Source of the DNA: Pseudomonas sp. HMWF032
Lineage (GTDB): Bacteria > Pseudomonadota > Gammaproteobacteria > Pseudomonadales > Pseudomonadaceae
NCBI RefSeq assembly: GCF_003060885.1
Contig: NZ_QAIG01000013.1
Coordinates: 330,151-394,150, forward strand
DNA: 64,000 bases
Direction of reading: 5' to 3'
The position numbers and the translations under genes were made by a program. Below, in pieces: positions 26,047-34,150 of the stretch. The notes beneath the pieces are model-generated. The model was not told the origin of the DNA and made no database searches. It was given only the letters and a program-made list of their open reading frames with translations. Each line of letters begins with the position of its first letter. The first letter of the stretch is position 1.

Positions 26047-27632
26047 AAACCAACCTGCCCGTTAGTCAGCACGACGTCAGCGTGCCAGAAGACGCCAACA
26101 TCCTCTCCACCACCAACCTCAAGGGTGCGATCAGCTACATCAACCCTGATTTCATCCGCATCAGCGGTTTCGACGAGGCTGAACTGCTCGGCCAGAACCA
26201 CAACATCGTGCGTCACCCGGATATGCCCAGTGCCGCCTTCAGCGAACTGTGGCAAACCCTCAAGGCGCGCCGCTCGTGGATGGGCCTGGTGAAAAATCGT
26301 TGCAAGAATGGCGATCACTATTGGGTCAGCGCCTACGTCACCCCGGTGGTGCGCAATGGCCAAACGGTGGAATACCAGTCCGTGCGCACACGCACCACAC
26401 CCGAGCGCATCGCCCGAGCCGAGTGGTTGTACGGCCAGTTGCGGGCAGGGCGCAGCCCACAGCAACTGCGTCCACTGCGGCTGCCGCTGGCCAATCGCTT
26501 GAGCGTGCTGCTCAGCCTGCCCATCCTCGCCTGCGCCGCCGTTCTGGCAACCAGTGGCAGCCTGCCCGGCTGGCTGGCCGTCAGCGGCGGATTGGGGTTG
26601 AGCGCCTTGCTGTCGGCAGGCTGCCACCTGGCACTGCGGCCACTGCACCAGCTCTGTCAGGAAGCCCGCGCCCTGGTCGACAACCCGCTGAGCCAGTGGG
26701 TCTACAGCGGCCGCCGTGACGAATTCGGCCAATTGGCCTTCGCCCTGCACAGCCTGCGGGTCGAGTCCGGTGCAGTGGTCGGACGCCTGGCCAACTCGGC
26801 CCGGGAACTCAGCCAGGATGCCGCCGAACTGGCCAATGCCATCGACAGCAGCAACGAGGCCAGCCTGCAGCAACACACAGAGACCGAGCAGGTCAGCAGT
26901 GCCATCAGCCAGATGGCCAGCAGCGTGCAGGAGGTGGCGCGCCACGCCCAGCTCAGTGCCAATGCCGCCAGCCAGGCCGATCTGGAAACCGTCAACGGCC
27001 TGCAACTGGTCGAGGAAACCCGCCAGCAGATCGCCACCCTCGCAGCGGAAGTGCTGCACGGCCATCAGGTGATCCAGCAGCTGGAGCTGCACAGCCAGGA
27101 CATCTACCAGGTGCTCGATGTGATCCAGAGCATTGCCGAGCAAACCAACCTGCTGGCCCTTAACGCCGCCATTGAGGCGGCACGCGCCGGTGAGGCCGGA
27201 CGCGGCTTTGCCGTGGTGGCCGATGAAGTGCGCGGCCTGGCACAACGGACCCAGCAATCTACGGCAAAGATCCACGCCATTATCAATGCCCTGCAGCTGG
27301 GCACGCGTGACGCGGTGGCCGCCATGGCGCGCAGCCAGACACAGGCGCAGGCGAGTGTCGAACAGGCGCTGCAGGCCGCCGAAGCGCTGGGCGGAATCAA
27401 CCAGCGGGTGGCGCAGATCAGCGACATGAACATCCAGATTGCCGCGGCAGTGGAGCAGCAAAGCACGGTGGGTGACAGCATTCAGCTCAACCTCTGCGCC
27501 ATCCGCGAGGCGAACCTGAGCAGCGTGGCCGCCAGTGATCAGAGTCGCCACAGCGCCCAACACCTGGCGAAGCTGGCCGAGCGTCTGCAACTGCTGGTGG
27601 AGCAATTCCACAGCCATCAACGCCACGCCTGA
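26043..27632 (+). CDS. PAS-containing methyl-accepting chemotaxis protein, Aer-like
   Basis: A 529-residue chemoreceptor. The N-terminal PAS domain (~15-125; motif NHNIVRHPDMP) resembles the FAD-binding sensor of Aer. Two membrane segments follow (~150-200) with almost no periplasmic loop, then a HAMP-like stretch and the MCP signalling domain with the conserved hairpin tip (EQTNLLALNAAIEAARAGE). Expected to sense redox or energy state from the cytoplasm and signal to CheA/CheW. Translationally coupled to the globin-coupled GGDEF-EAL protein, so oxygen or energy taxis and c-di-GMP level may be adjusted together. Confidence 0.9.
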   Translation: MKTNLPVSQHDVSVPEDANILSTTNLKGAISYINPDFIRISGFDEAELLGQNHNIVRHPDMPSAAFSELWQTLKARRSWMGLVKNRCKNGDHYWVSAYVTPVVRNGQTVEYQSVRTRTTPERIARAEWLYGQLRAGRSPQQLRPLRLPLANRLSVLLSLPILACAAVLATSGSLPGWLAVSGGLGLSALLSAGCHLALRPLHQLCQEARALVDNPLSQWVYSGRRDEFGQLAFALHSLRVESGAVVGRLANSARELSQDAAELANAIDSSNEASLQQHTETEQVSSAISQMASSVQEVARHAQLSANAASQADLETVNGLQLVEETRQQIATLAAEVLHGHQVIQQLELHSQDIYQVLDVIQSIAEQTNLLALNAAIEAARAGEAGRGFAVVADEVRGLAQRTQQSTAKIHAIINALQLGTRDAVAAMARSQTQAQASVEQALQAAEALGGINQRVAQISDMNIQIAAAVEQQSTVGDSIQLNLCAIREANLSSVAASDQSRHSAQHLAKLAERLQLLVEQFHSHQRHA

Positions 27633-27849
27633 CCGACGCGGCGCTGGAAAGCAGCGAGACAGGCGCCCTGCCTCACGAGGACAACGACGTGAAGTAACAC
27701 CCCAAGAAAATTGGTCTATACCACCCAACCTTGGTTGGGTTGAGGTAACGCGGCGCACCCGCTTTAAGTTGACATGCGGCATTGCAACCTTTTTGCCATC
27801 AATGACCGCTAATACTGCTCAACTCCAACAACAAAAGAGCGCCTTCCCT

Positions 27850-28839
27850 ATGAAAACCCTCACCTCCCTGGTCGTTGGTCTAGGCCTGGCTTTTAGCGCC
27901 AGCCATGCCAGCGCCTGGTCGCAACCTACGCACAAAAACATCGTCAAAGACGCCCTGGCCTTCCTCAACTCGGCGCACGCCACGCCCGAGATGAAACGCG
28001 CCTACCAGTTCTATGTCGGTGCCGCCGGCAGCGAAGCCCGCGCGGGGGAAATCCTCGGCCAGGCCGCCTACGACGTCGATGATTTCCAGGACACCCGCCT
28101 GGGTGGCTGGTGGGTCGGCTACGAGCACGCGCCGGTGTATGGCGCCGCCGCTTCGCTGGTCAATTACACCTCCTATTGGCACTTCATCAACATGGCCCGC
28201 CAGGGCGACGCCCACGGCAACGACCACGGCGGCTACGACTACCGCTACCGCAAGGTGGATGGCAGCTGGAGCGGCGACGTTGACTGGTACGCCATGGTTT
28301 ACCTGTACAACCGCGAGCTGAAGAAAAGCGACTTCGACACCACCGAAGCGCATTACCGTCAGGGCACGTCCTCCAACTGGCAGACGCACTATGGCGACTT
28401 CCAGACTGCGGCCTTTCAGCCCATCGATAACCTGGCCAAATACTGGTTCGATCAGTTCAAAAACGCCCCCTCGCTGCAAACCATCGGCTACTCACTGCAC
28501 ACCACCGGCGATGTGGCGCAGCCACACCACGCCTGGGTCACCTCGGGCAACGGTCACTCCGGCTGGGAAGGCTGGGTGGACGATCATTACTTCAGCGAAG
28601 GCCTGAACAATATCGCCGCGGTGGCCAACCGGGTGGGCAGTTACGACCCGCAAAAGCCGATCCGCGAGCTGCTGACCCAGACCGCGCAAGTGGCCTACCA
28701 GCGCCCCGAGCCGCTGTATGACACCAGCTACGCTACCCGCCTGCGGGTGGCCAAGGAGCTGATTCCGGAGTCCATCGCCCTCACCGTCAGCGTGCTGACC
28801 AAGGGTGCCAACACCTTCTACGGCCAGGGTGGCCTGTAA
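27850..28839 (+). CDS. Secreted zinc-dependent phospholipase C-like protein
   Basis: A 329-residue secreted protein. The signal peptide ends ASA before Trp, so the mature protein would begin WSQPTHK, and an N-terminal Trp is the zinc ligand of the zinc phospholipase C family. Later motifs supply further ligands: YDVDDFQDT, YTSYWHF and SLHTTGDVAQPHHAW. Likely acts on phospholipid head groups outside the cell or in the periplasm; the substrate is not proven. The preceding ~220 bases hold only a weak promoter-like TTGACA (27769-27774) and a CCAACC/GGTTGG hairpin. Followed 10 bases later by a parvulin that could help fold it. Confidence 0.82.
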   Translation: MKTLTSLVVGLGLAFSASHASAWSQPTHKNIVKDALAFLNSAHATPEMKRAYQFYVGAAGSEARAGEILGQAAYDVDDFQDTRLGGWWVGYEHAPVYGAAASLVNYTSYWHFINMARQGDAHGNDHGGYDYRYRKVDGSWSGDVDWYAMVYLYNRELKKSDFDTTEAHYRQGTSSNWQTHYGDFQTAAFQPIDNLAKYWFDQFKNAPSLQTIGYSLHTTGDVAQPHHAWVTSGNGHSGWEGWVDDHYFSEGLNNIAAVANRVGSYDPQKPIRELLTQTAQVAYQRPEPLYDTSYATRLRVAKELIPESIALTVSVLTKGANTFYGQGGL

Positions 28840-28849
28840 GGTGCGCGCG

Positions 28850-30091
28850 ATGATCCAGCGCAGTTTGCTGGTACTGGGGCTGACCGGCATCTGCCTGTCA
28901 GCCCTGGGCAGCCAGGACCTGCACATCAACGGTGAACGCCTGCCTGGCAAAAGCATCGGCCTGCTGGAACAGGCCATGACCCGGGTCAAATTCAACACCG
29001 ACCTGCGCCTGCTGCGCACAGGCCTGGCGGAAAACCACCTGCTGGCCCGTGAGGTGGAAGACGAACTGAATACCAAATACAGCAGCGATTTGGATGCCTT
29101 GGTCGAGCGCGAGGCGAGCAATCTGATCGAGCAGGTCTACGGCCGCCAATTCGACCACGATGTACGCCCCTTTCTGCGTCAGCCACAGGCGCTGAGCAGT
29201 GCCCGCATGCGCCAGGTACTGACCGCGCCAACCCAAGGCGTGGTGCTCGACAGCCTGCAGTTGAGCCCCCAACAACAAACCGATGCTGCCCAGGTGCAGC
29301 TAATCAGTTGGCAATTCCCCGGCCAGGCCGAACAACGCCTGAACCTGCTGGAGCTGTATCAAGGCGACAACGTGCAAGGCCGCGTGGAGCTGCAACAGGG
29401 CAACCTGGTGTACCTGGCTGAACAGGTGCGCCAGCAGGCGCTGCGTGACTACCTCTGGTATCAGCTCGGCGAGAAAGGCTTTAGCACGGACGAACAGGCC
29501 GGCATCCGCCAGCTGGTGCGCGACAAACTCGTCCGCCACAAGTACCTGCACCAGCTTGGCCTGCACAACGACTTTCACCATGAAACCGCCGGCCTGCGCG
29601 AACGCGCTAGCCGGGTCAGCGATGCGGACGCCGAGGCTTACTACCAGCGCAACCTGCAGCTCTACCTGAACGTTGCCCAGGTGCAGGCCAGCCATATCCG
29701 CCTGGCTGATCAAGCCAGTGCCGACCGGGTGTATGCCGAACTGCAACAGGGCCTGAGCTTCGATGACGCCGTGCGCCGCTACTCACTGGCTGAGACCAAG
29801 AGCCACACGCCACCCGGCGACCTCGGCCTGATTCGCCCACAGGACGCGCCGCTGGATTTTCTGCGCAAGACCGCCCTGCTGCAGAAGGCAAACAGCATTT
29901 CTCAACCGATGTTGATCGACGGTGCCTTCGAGATCGTGCAGGTACGCAGCCGCGAGGATCGACAGCTGCCACTGAGCGATCCCAGCGTGCGGTATGAGGT
30001 CAACCAGGCCGTGGCCAAGGAGCAACTGACCCAAGCCTTCCAGGCTCGCGTCGACGCTCTGCTGGCCAACGCCAAGGTAGAAGGGCTATGA
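28850..30091 (+). CDS. Periplasmic parvulin-type peptidyl-prolyl isomerase
   Basis: A 413-residue exported protein with a signal peptide (LLVLGLTGICLSALGS) and a C-terminal PpiC parvulin domain (~265-365; ASHIRLA, GLSFDDAVRRYSL, DLGLI). The long N-terminal helical part is like chaperone arms of SurA/PpiC proteins. I take the ATG at 28850, with AAGG eight bases upstream overlapping the phospholipase stop; a GTG at 28841 is possible. It probably assists folding or secretion of its phospholipase neighbour. It overlaps the following gene by ATGA. Confidence 0.82.
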   Translation: MIQRSLLVLGLTGICLSALGSQDLHINGERLPGKSIGLLEQAMTRVKFNTDLRLLRTGLAENHLLAREVEDELNTKYSSDLDALVEREASNLIEQVYGRQFDHDVRPFLRQPQALSSARMRQVLTAPTQGVVLDSLQLSPQQQTDAAQVQLISWQFPGQAEQRLNLLELYQGDNVQGRVELQQGNLVYLAEQVRQQALRDYLWYQLGEKGFSTDEQAGIRQLVRDKLVRHKYLHQLGLHNDFHHETAGLRERASRVSDADAEAYYQRNLQLYLNVAQVQASHIRLADQASADRVYAELQQGLSFDDAVRRYSLAETKSHTPPGDLGLIRPQDAPLDFLRKTALLQKANSISQPMLIDGAFEIVQVRSREDRQLPLSDPSVRYEVNQAVAKEQLTQAFQARVDALLANAKVEGL

Positions 30092-30672
30092 AGGCCTGGC
30101 TCGGTATCGGCCTACTCGGCGTGATCACCGCGGTGACCATCGTCGTTGTGCGCACGCCCCAGGCTGATATCACACCTGCCGTTGCAGCACAGACTGCAAC
30201 ACCAATCAGTCCGCCCATTCGCCTGCCAGAGATGCCCGCCGCACTGCCGAAACAGCAGCCAGCGGCAGCCCCAACACCTGCGGAACAACCTGTGGAAGCG
30301 CCGCCCAGCGAACCGCCCCTGAATGCCCAGGAAGCGCAGATGCTGATTCAGCTTATGGCCGATCAGGGTGACCCACGCAGCCCGGCCCTGGGCCAACTCA
30401 AACCGCGCCAACCCGCCAGCCCCGCCCAAATGGCCGATCCGGCGCAGTACAACGCCTTCGAAGAACAACAAACCCGCGACCAGATCATGGCCTACGCCAG
30501 CGGCGTCCAGCAGATCCCCGCCATCCGCGAGCGCATCGAACAAGCCGCGCAATCCGGCGAACGCAGCCAAACCGAACTCGACGAAGCCCGCGCCGCGCTG
30601 GAGCAGCTGGAAATGCTGCAGAACAAACTGCTGAGGGAAAGACCGGAACTGTTACCGGATGGAGGCGAGTGA
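30088..30672 (+). CDS. Membrane-anchored proline-rich protein
   Basis: A 194-residue protein with one N-terminal membrane segment (LGIGLLGVITAVTIVVV), a long Ala/Pro-rich linker (~35-85) and a C-terminal charged helical region (~130-190) likely to form a coiled coil. No family recognised. Third gene of the phospholipase-parvulin operon (4-base overlap), so it may tether or assist the secreted phospholipase at the membrane. That role is inference from position only. Confidence 0.65.
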   Translation: MKAWLGIGLLGVITAVTIVVVRTPQADITPAVAAQTATPISPPIRLPEMPAALPKQQPAAAPTPAEQPVEAPPSEPPLNAQEAQMLIQLMADQGDPRSPALGQLKPRQPASPAQMADPAQYNAFEEQQTRDQIMAYASGVQQIPAIRERIEQAAQSGERSQTELDEARAALEQLEMLQNKLLRERPELLPDGGE

Positions 30673-30975
30673 CAGAAATACGCTCATCCGATGGGTGCCC
30701 AAATGCTCTAATCGACTCACCACCCGAAGTAGGAACTTCGGCCGGCCATCCCTCGCTCGTACTGCAGGCATGCGCAGTAAAAGCCTGACAATAGATGCAT
30801 GGCGTAATACCCGTGGCGCACAAAAGAACGGCGGGATGGCGAGCGGCGCTTAAACGGCAGCGAGCAATTAGCACCAAAACAAATTCTATTCAGATCCAAA
30901 ATATTTATCTGAATAAATTTCCACACGCTGTCACGCCATTAGGTACAGCATTTAAGCGCCACGTCTTTATATTGA
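30673..30975. other. Intergenic region at the edge of an A+T-rich segment
   Basis: About 300 bases with no gene I can support. It holds a hairpin CCGAAGT-AGGA-ACTTCGG at 30724-30741. From about 30880 the G+C content drops and stays low to about 32310, marking a likely junction with acquired DNA. A short open frame at 30659-30853 shows no recognisable protein. Confidence 0.5.
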
Positions 30976-31935
30976 TTAATGACATTTTAACGCCAACCGT
31001 AAAAGACGCACAGCGGCTCGAGGATAACCATTACGCAGGCTCCACGGTCGAATTTGTTTTTTGATATGTGCTTTAGTGCTGACTAGCGCATGCTGTGCAA
31101 CTGAGTGTTCAGATACACACTGTTCGCTGAGACGGGCATAGACGCGCAGATTACCCTCGTATATTCCATACGCCTCACGGCAACTGTGTTGAACCTTAAA
31201 GCCATTTTTCTGCAATAAAGCCTCGAGCGTTTCCATACAGAAGTAGCTACGGTGAGAAATATGGATTTGCCACAAACCAAGTTTCGGCCAATTAGCCAGA
31301 ATATCGGGCACCTCTATAACCAGCCAACCATCAGGGGCAATCAGTTTGGCAATCCATCCCAGCGCCTTTCCCGGCTCATCCAGATGCTCCAGCACATGAA
31401 ATAAGGTCACCAACTTTGGCTTGAATGGCAGCTGAGTCGTTTGGTCCAGGTACCCGTCCTGGATAGCCTCACCTAATCCCAAGGTATGAACCGCATGCTC
31501 GCGCTGAGGCCCACCAGGTTCAATACCGGCATATTGTTCGCAGCCATGTGCCCTGCAGGCGTCCAGGAAAAAGCCTAACCCAGAGCCCACGTCCAACACA
31601 GAAGAGCATTCACCAACCACTGCGTTGATTTCGCTGTAGCGATAGCCCGCAATCAGGCGGTAGTGACAGAGCGCATCTTCGGGTGGCGGCTGACGCATCA
31701 AGCGAGGGTAAATGTGTGAATAGAAACGGGTCTGGGCTTCACCGCTGAGCCCTCGAGCCAGGTAAACCACGCCGCATCCACGACAAGCCGATAGATTGAC
31801 TTCAAGAAAATAGCGATCACGACGCCAGATGAAAGAGGGGTCGCGCTTACCGCAGGACGGACACGGAAGCTCCAGCAGATTCTGGTTCAGCCTGCCGAGC
31901 TCAACCAGCAAAGAGGAATTTTGACTAACCGACAT
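30976..31935 (-). CDS. Class I methyltransferase with N-terminal zinc knuckles
   Basis: A 319-residue SAM-dependent methyltransferase (Methyltransf_23 type). The N-terminal CPSCGKRD and CRGCG pairs should bind zinc. The SAM motif is VLDVGSGLGFFLDACRAHG, followed by LFHVLEHLDEPGKAL and LVIEVPD. The architecture closely parallels the product of 43945-44946 in the polysaccharide cluster, including the HVLEHL and EVPD motifs, so modification of a sugar or nucleotide sugar is the best guess. It sits in A+T-rich DNA. A link to the lasso cluster is possible but weaker. Confidence 0.8.
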   Translation of the reverse strand: MSVSQNSSLLVELGRLNQNLLELPCPSCGKRDPSFIWRRDRYFLEVNLSACRGCGVVYLARGLSGEAQTRFYSHIYPRLMRQPPPEDALCHYRLIAGYRYSEINAVVGECSSVLDVGSGLGFFLDACRAHGCEQYAGIEPGGPQREHAVHTLGLGEAIQDGYLDQTTQLPFKPKLVTLFHVLEHLDEPGKALGWIAKLIAPDGWLVIEVPDILANWPKLGLWQIHISHRSYFCMETLEALLQKNGFKVQHSCREAYGIYEGNLRVYARLSEQCVSEHSVAQHALVSTKAHIKKQIRPWSLRNGYPRAAVRLLRLALKCH

Positions 31936-32306
31936 TAATGCCCACTATATATTAAATGATTTTTTATCAGCGCACTTTAAATCAACACACCATTACTTTA
32001 AACCACATTCACAAACATTAAAAAATCAAACAAAAAACACAAAGCAATGACCACATATTAATTTACCGAAGCGTAACATAAAAAACTTCCACCTGAATTA
32101 TTAAAGCCTACCTGAGCACTTTAAGCCATTGAAAACCTCCGATTTCCGATAACCACTATAGCCTGCTTACATTCACAAGCGGATAAAATAAAAAATCACA
32201 GCACATAAAATGATTACGCCATGCACCGCACAGAAAATTTAACACTACGCCTTGCAAAGGCCTATACTCAAAGAATTCTAGCGTCTAATTCTACCGTGAA
32301 AAAATA
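31936..32306. other. A+T-rich intergenic region
   Basis: No open frame worth reporting. One 60-base line (32041-32100) counts 32 percent G+C. It must carry the promoter of the minus-strand methyltransferase ending at 31935; TATATA-like sequences lie just upstream of its ATG. Otherwise nothing is recognised. Confidence 0.5.
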
Positions 32307-33056
32307 TTATTCAGAATCCATAGGTTTCTTGCGGTAAACACCATCATCCCCCCTCACACCAGGCAGTAAATGATCGTCCCTACCGTAAATGGGAGTGACC
32401 TCTGTTTCATCGGTGAAAGTCTCCCGTTGCAGGCACTCAAACAAGTAAGCAACCTGCGTATCGCCAAAGCGGAAGTTGGCGTGGCGAATCACTAACAGGC
32501 CGCCAGGACGCAATACCCTAGCAAAATCTATGATAACTCGCTCGAAATCGCTAAATCTCAGCCAGGCTGAACACTGGTCCGGGCAGCCCCCCAAGGCGCC
32601 ATGGCGAAATACAGCCATAGAAAGGATCAGCTCGTAGGACTCTGGCTGATAAGACTCCACATTAGCGGCGCATTTAAATGCCAGTCGGGATGGATACCCC
32701 TCACGTCGCCAGCGTCTCCAACAGTCACGGATACGCCCCGGCTCGATATCCACACCACATATATGCGCCTGGGTGAAATACCGGGCTAGGTTGAACACCT
32801 CCTCACCTGTCGAGCAGCCGAAGGACAGAATGCGGGTTTCTGGCTCATCGACAATGAACTCGCTTAGCCACTGGAGCCGTGACGAGTATCGAGCGTCACG
32901 GGTGGTACCGTAGGGCTGAAACAAGCCTTGCGGAGCTCGCCAAAGTAACAACGCCGAGCGGCGATGCTCGCCTCCGCGGACTATCTGTAGGGCAAGGCGC
33001 GCCATGCTGACTAAGGAGTATCGCTTACGTATACAACGCCTGAAGAGCATATTCAT
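32307..33056 (-). CDS. Class I SAM-dependent methyltransferase, CheR-like fold
   Basis: A 249-residue protein with the SAM motif RILSFGCSTGEEVFNLARYF (like CheR methyltransferases), CGVDIEPGRI and VLRPGGLLVIRH. The basic N-terminus (RRCIRKR) is unusual. Target unknown. It is transcribed away from the lasso cluster, starting only 68 bases from the Cys-rich gene at 33124, so the two share a short divergent promoter region. It could be a peptide-tailoring enzyme (for example of a carboxylate), but position alone supports that. Confidence 0.7.
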   Translation of the reverse strand: MNMLFRRCIRKRYSLVSMARLALQIVRGGEHRRSALLLWRAPQGLFQPYGTTRDARYSSRLQWLSEFIVDEPETRILSFGCSTGEEVFNLARYFTQAHICGVDIEPGRIRDCWRRWRREGYPSRLAFKCAANVESYQPESYELILSMAVFRHGALGGCPDQCSAWLRFSDFERVIIDFARVLRPGGLLVIRHANFRFGDTQVAYLFECLQRETFTDETEVTPIYGRDDHLLPGVRGDDGVYRKKPMDSE

Positions 33057-33123
33057 ATGCGCTTTACCTGAGCACGGACAAACTTGACACTAGCACTCAC
33101 TCTCCGACACGGAAGTGCCCACA

Positions 33124-33882
33124 ATGAACAACGAAAAAACCGCCATCGCCGCCGACATCCTGAACTTTAAGCCTGGGAAGACTACCATTGCCGAGAATCT
33201 CCAGGCAGCCCAGCTTCGAGGCGATATAATCCTGCATGAAGACGGCAGCTGGTCGCTGACAAGAACCTACTTAGCGGCCAACAACTGGGTATTTGGCCCG
33301 GTAAGCACGCCCTTCCCTTGCGGGAAACTTATGGGGTTTCTCTTTTACCAAGCATATGCACTAGCGACTGTTCCTGACGGTTGTCGCACCTGCTACAAAG
33401 TACAAGTGCGGCCGACCACATTGCAGCAACTGGTCGCTTCCGAGCGAATTGCTCATGACCTACCTTACGCCTACAAGGCCGGTGCCAGTCTGAACTTGCA
33501 GTTCCAAGCCGGACCCTACCGCACGCTGTTTTATCTCGACAGCCTGCAACAAGCCCAAGACGTTTACAAACAAGTGCGCGAACGAGTCAACTTGGCCAAA
33601 GAGCTGGGGCCGAATGTCGAGGTCACTATTAAGCGGGGATGCACAGCGTATGAAATCCATTGCGGCCCATCCAATAACTTCACGTTCACCAATGAACTCA
33701 AGACCGTTGAAACGGCCCTATTGGAGCGCCTGCGCCCAACTCAGCGCCTGGCGCCGGTCTCCGCTGCAGTCACATTGATGAAGTGGGTGCAGGTCGCCTA
33801 TCAGGTGGGCGACAACAGTTACAAAAACTTCACCCAAGGGCGTCCGCTCTATAAAGAGCCAGTGAACTATTCACCGGAGTAA
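33124..33882 (+). CDS. Unrecognised cysteine-containing protein beside the lasso precursor
   Basis: A 252-residue soluble protein I do not recognise. Five cysteines stand out: PFPCGK, DGCRTCYK (a CxxC pair) and RGCTAYEIHCGPSN, suggesting a zinc or iron-sulfur site. No signal peptide or membrane segment. GGAA nine bases upstream favours the ATG at 33124 over a GTG at 33115. It ends 64 bases before the lasso precursor on the same strand and is probably co-transcribed with precursor and cyclase. It could be a tailoring, immunity or regulatory factor. Confidence 0.65.
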   Translation: MNNEKTAIAADILNFKPGKTTIAENLQAAQLRGDIILHEDGSWSLTRTYLAANNWVFGPVSTPFPCGKLMGFLFYQAYALATVPDGCRTCYKVQVRPTTLQQLVASERIAHDLPYAYKAGASLNLQFQAGPYRTLFYLDSLQQAQDVYKQVRERVNLAKELGPNVEVTIKRGCTAYEIHCGPSNNFTFTNELKTVETALLERLRPTQRLAPVSAAVTLMKWVQVAYQVGDNSYKNFTQGRPLYKEPVNYSPE

Positions 33883-33946
33883 ACCAATTGTCCGTAAATT
33901 GCGAGTACGGTAACCTCATCAACCATACTCATCTGGAGCAAAGCGC

Positions 33947-34120
33947 ATGAATGACATGACAGACTGTCCAGCCCCCCACGGCGAAAAAATCGAGCAAAAT
34001 ATCCAGCGCAAGGCCTGGCAAAAGCCGGACCTCACCGAGGTATCAATAACCGACGTAACCGCATCCATCTTCGCTACGAGCGGAAATGATGGGACCTTTG
34101 GTTTCAGCAACGTGTCTTGA
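33947..34120 (+). CDS. Lasso peptide precursor (57 residues)
   Basis: A short gene with GGAG eight bases before the ATG. The leader (residues 1-39) contains WQKPDL at 24-29, the equivalent of the YxxP-x-L recognition motif bound by RRE proteins, and ends DVTA with Thr at -2, the classic lasso cleavage determinant. The predicted core, residues 40-57, is SIFATSGNDGTFGFSNVS. Asp9 can close a nine-residue ring with the Ser1 amine, and Ser1 lasso peptides are known (caulonodin V). The leader resembles that of paeninodin (YSKPSL...TM before the core). The C-terminal Ser is the residue phosphorylated by lasso kinases. Cyclase follows 30 bases downstream. Confidence 0.9.
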   Translation: MNDMTDCPAPHGEKIEQNIQRKAWQKPDLTEVSITDVTASIFATSGNDGTFGFSNVS

Positions 34121-34150
34121 TCTGGGACGCTCGGTTTTGAAAGTTAGCCT

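Noticed and set aside
25743..27782. Long minus-strand open frame (679 codons) opposite the GGDEF-EAL and chemoreceptor genes
   Set aside because: It lies entirely antisense to two well-supported genes in high-G+C DNA, where long shadow frames are common, and its product resembles no family.
34064..34117. Alternative lasso core starting at Gly7 of the predicted core (after ATS)
   Set aside because: A Thr is also at -2 there, but no Asp or Glu would then fall at ring position 7-9, so the ring could not close.
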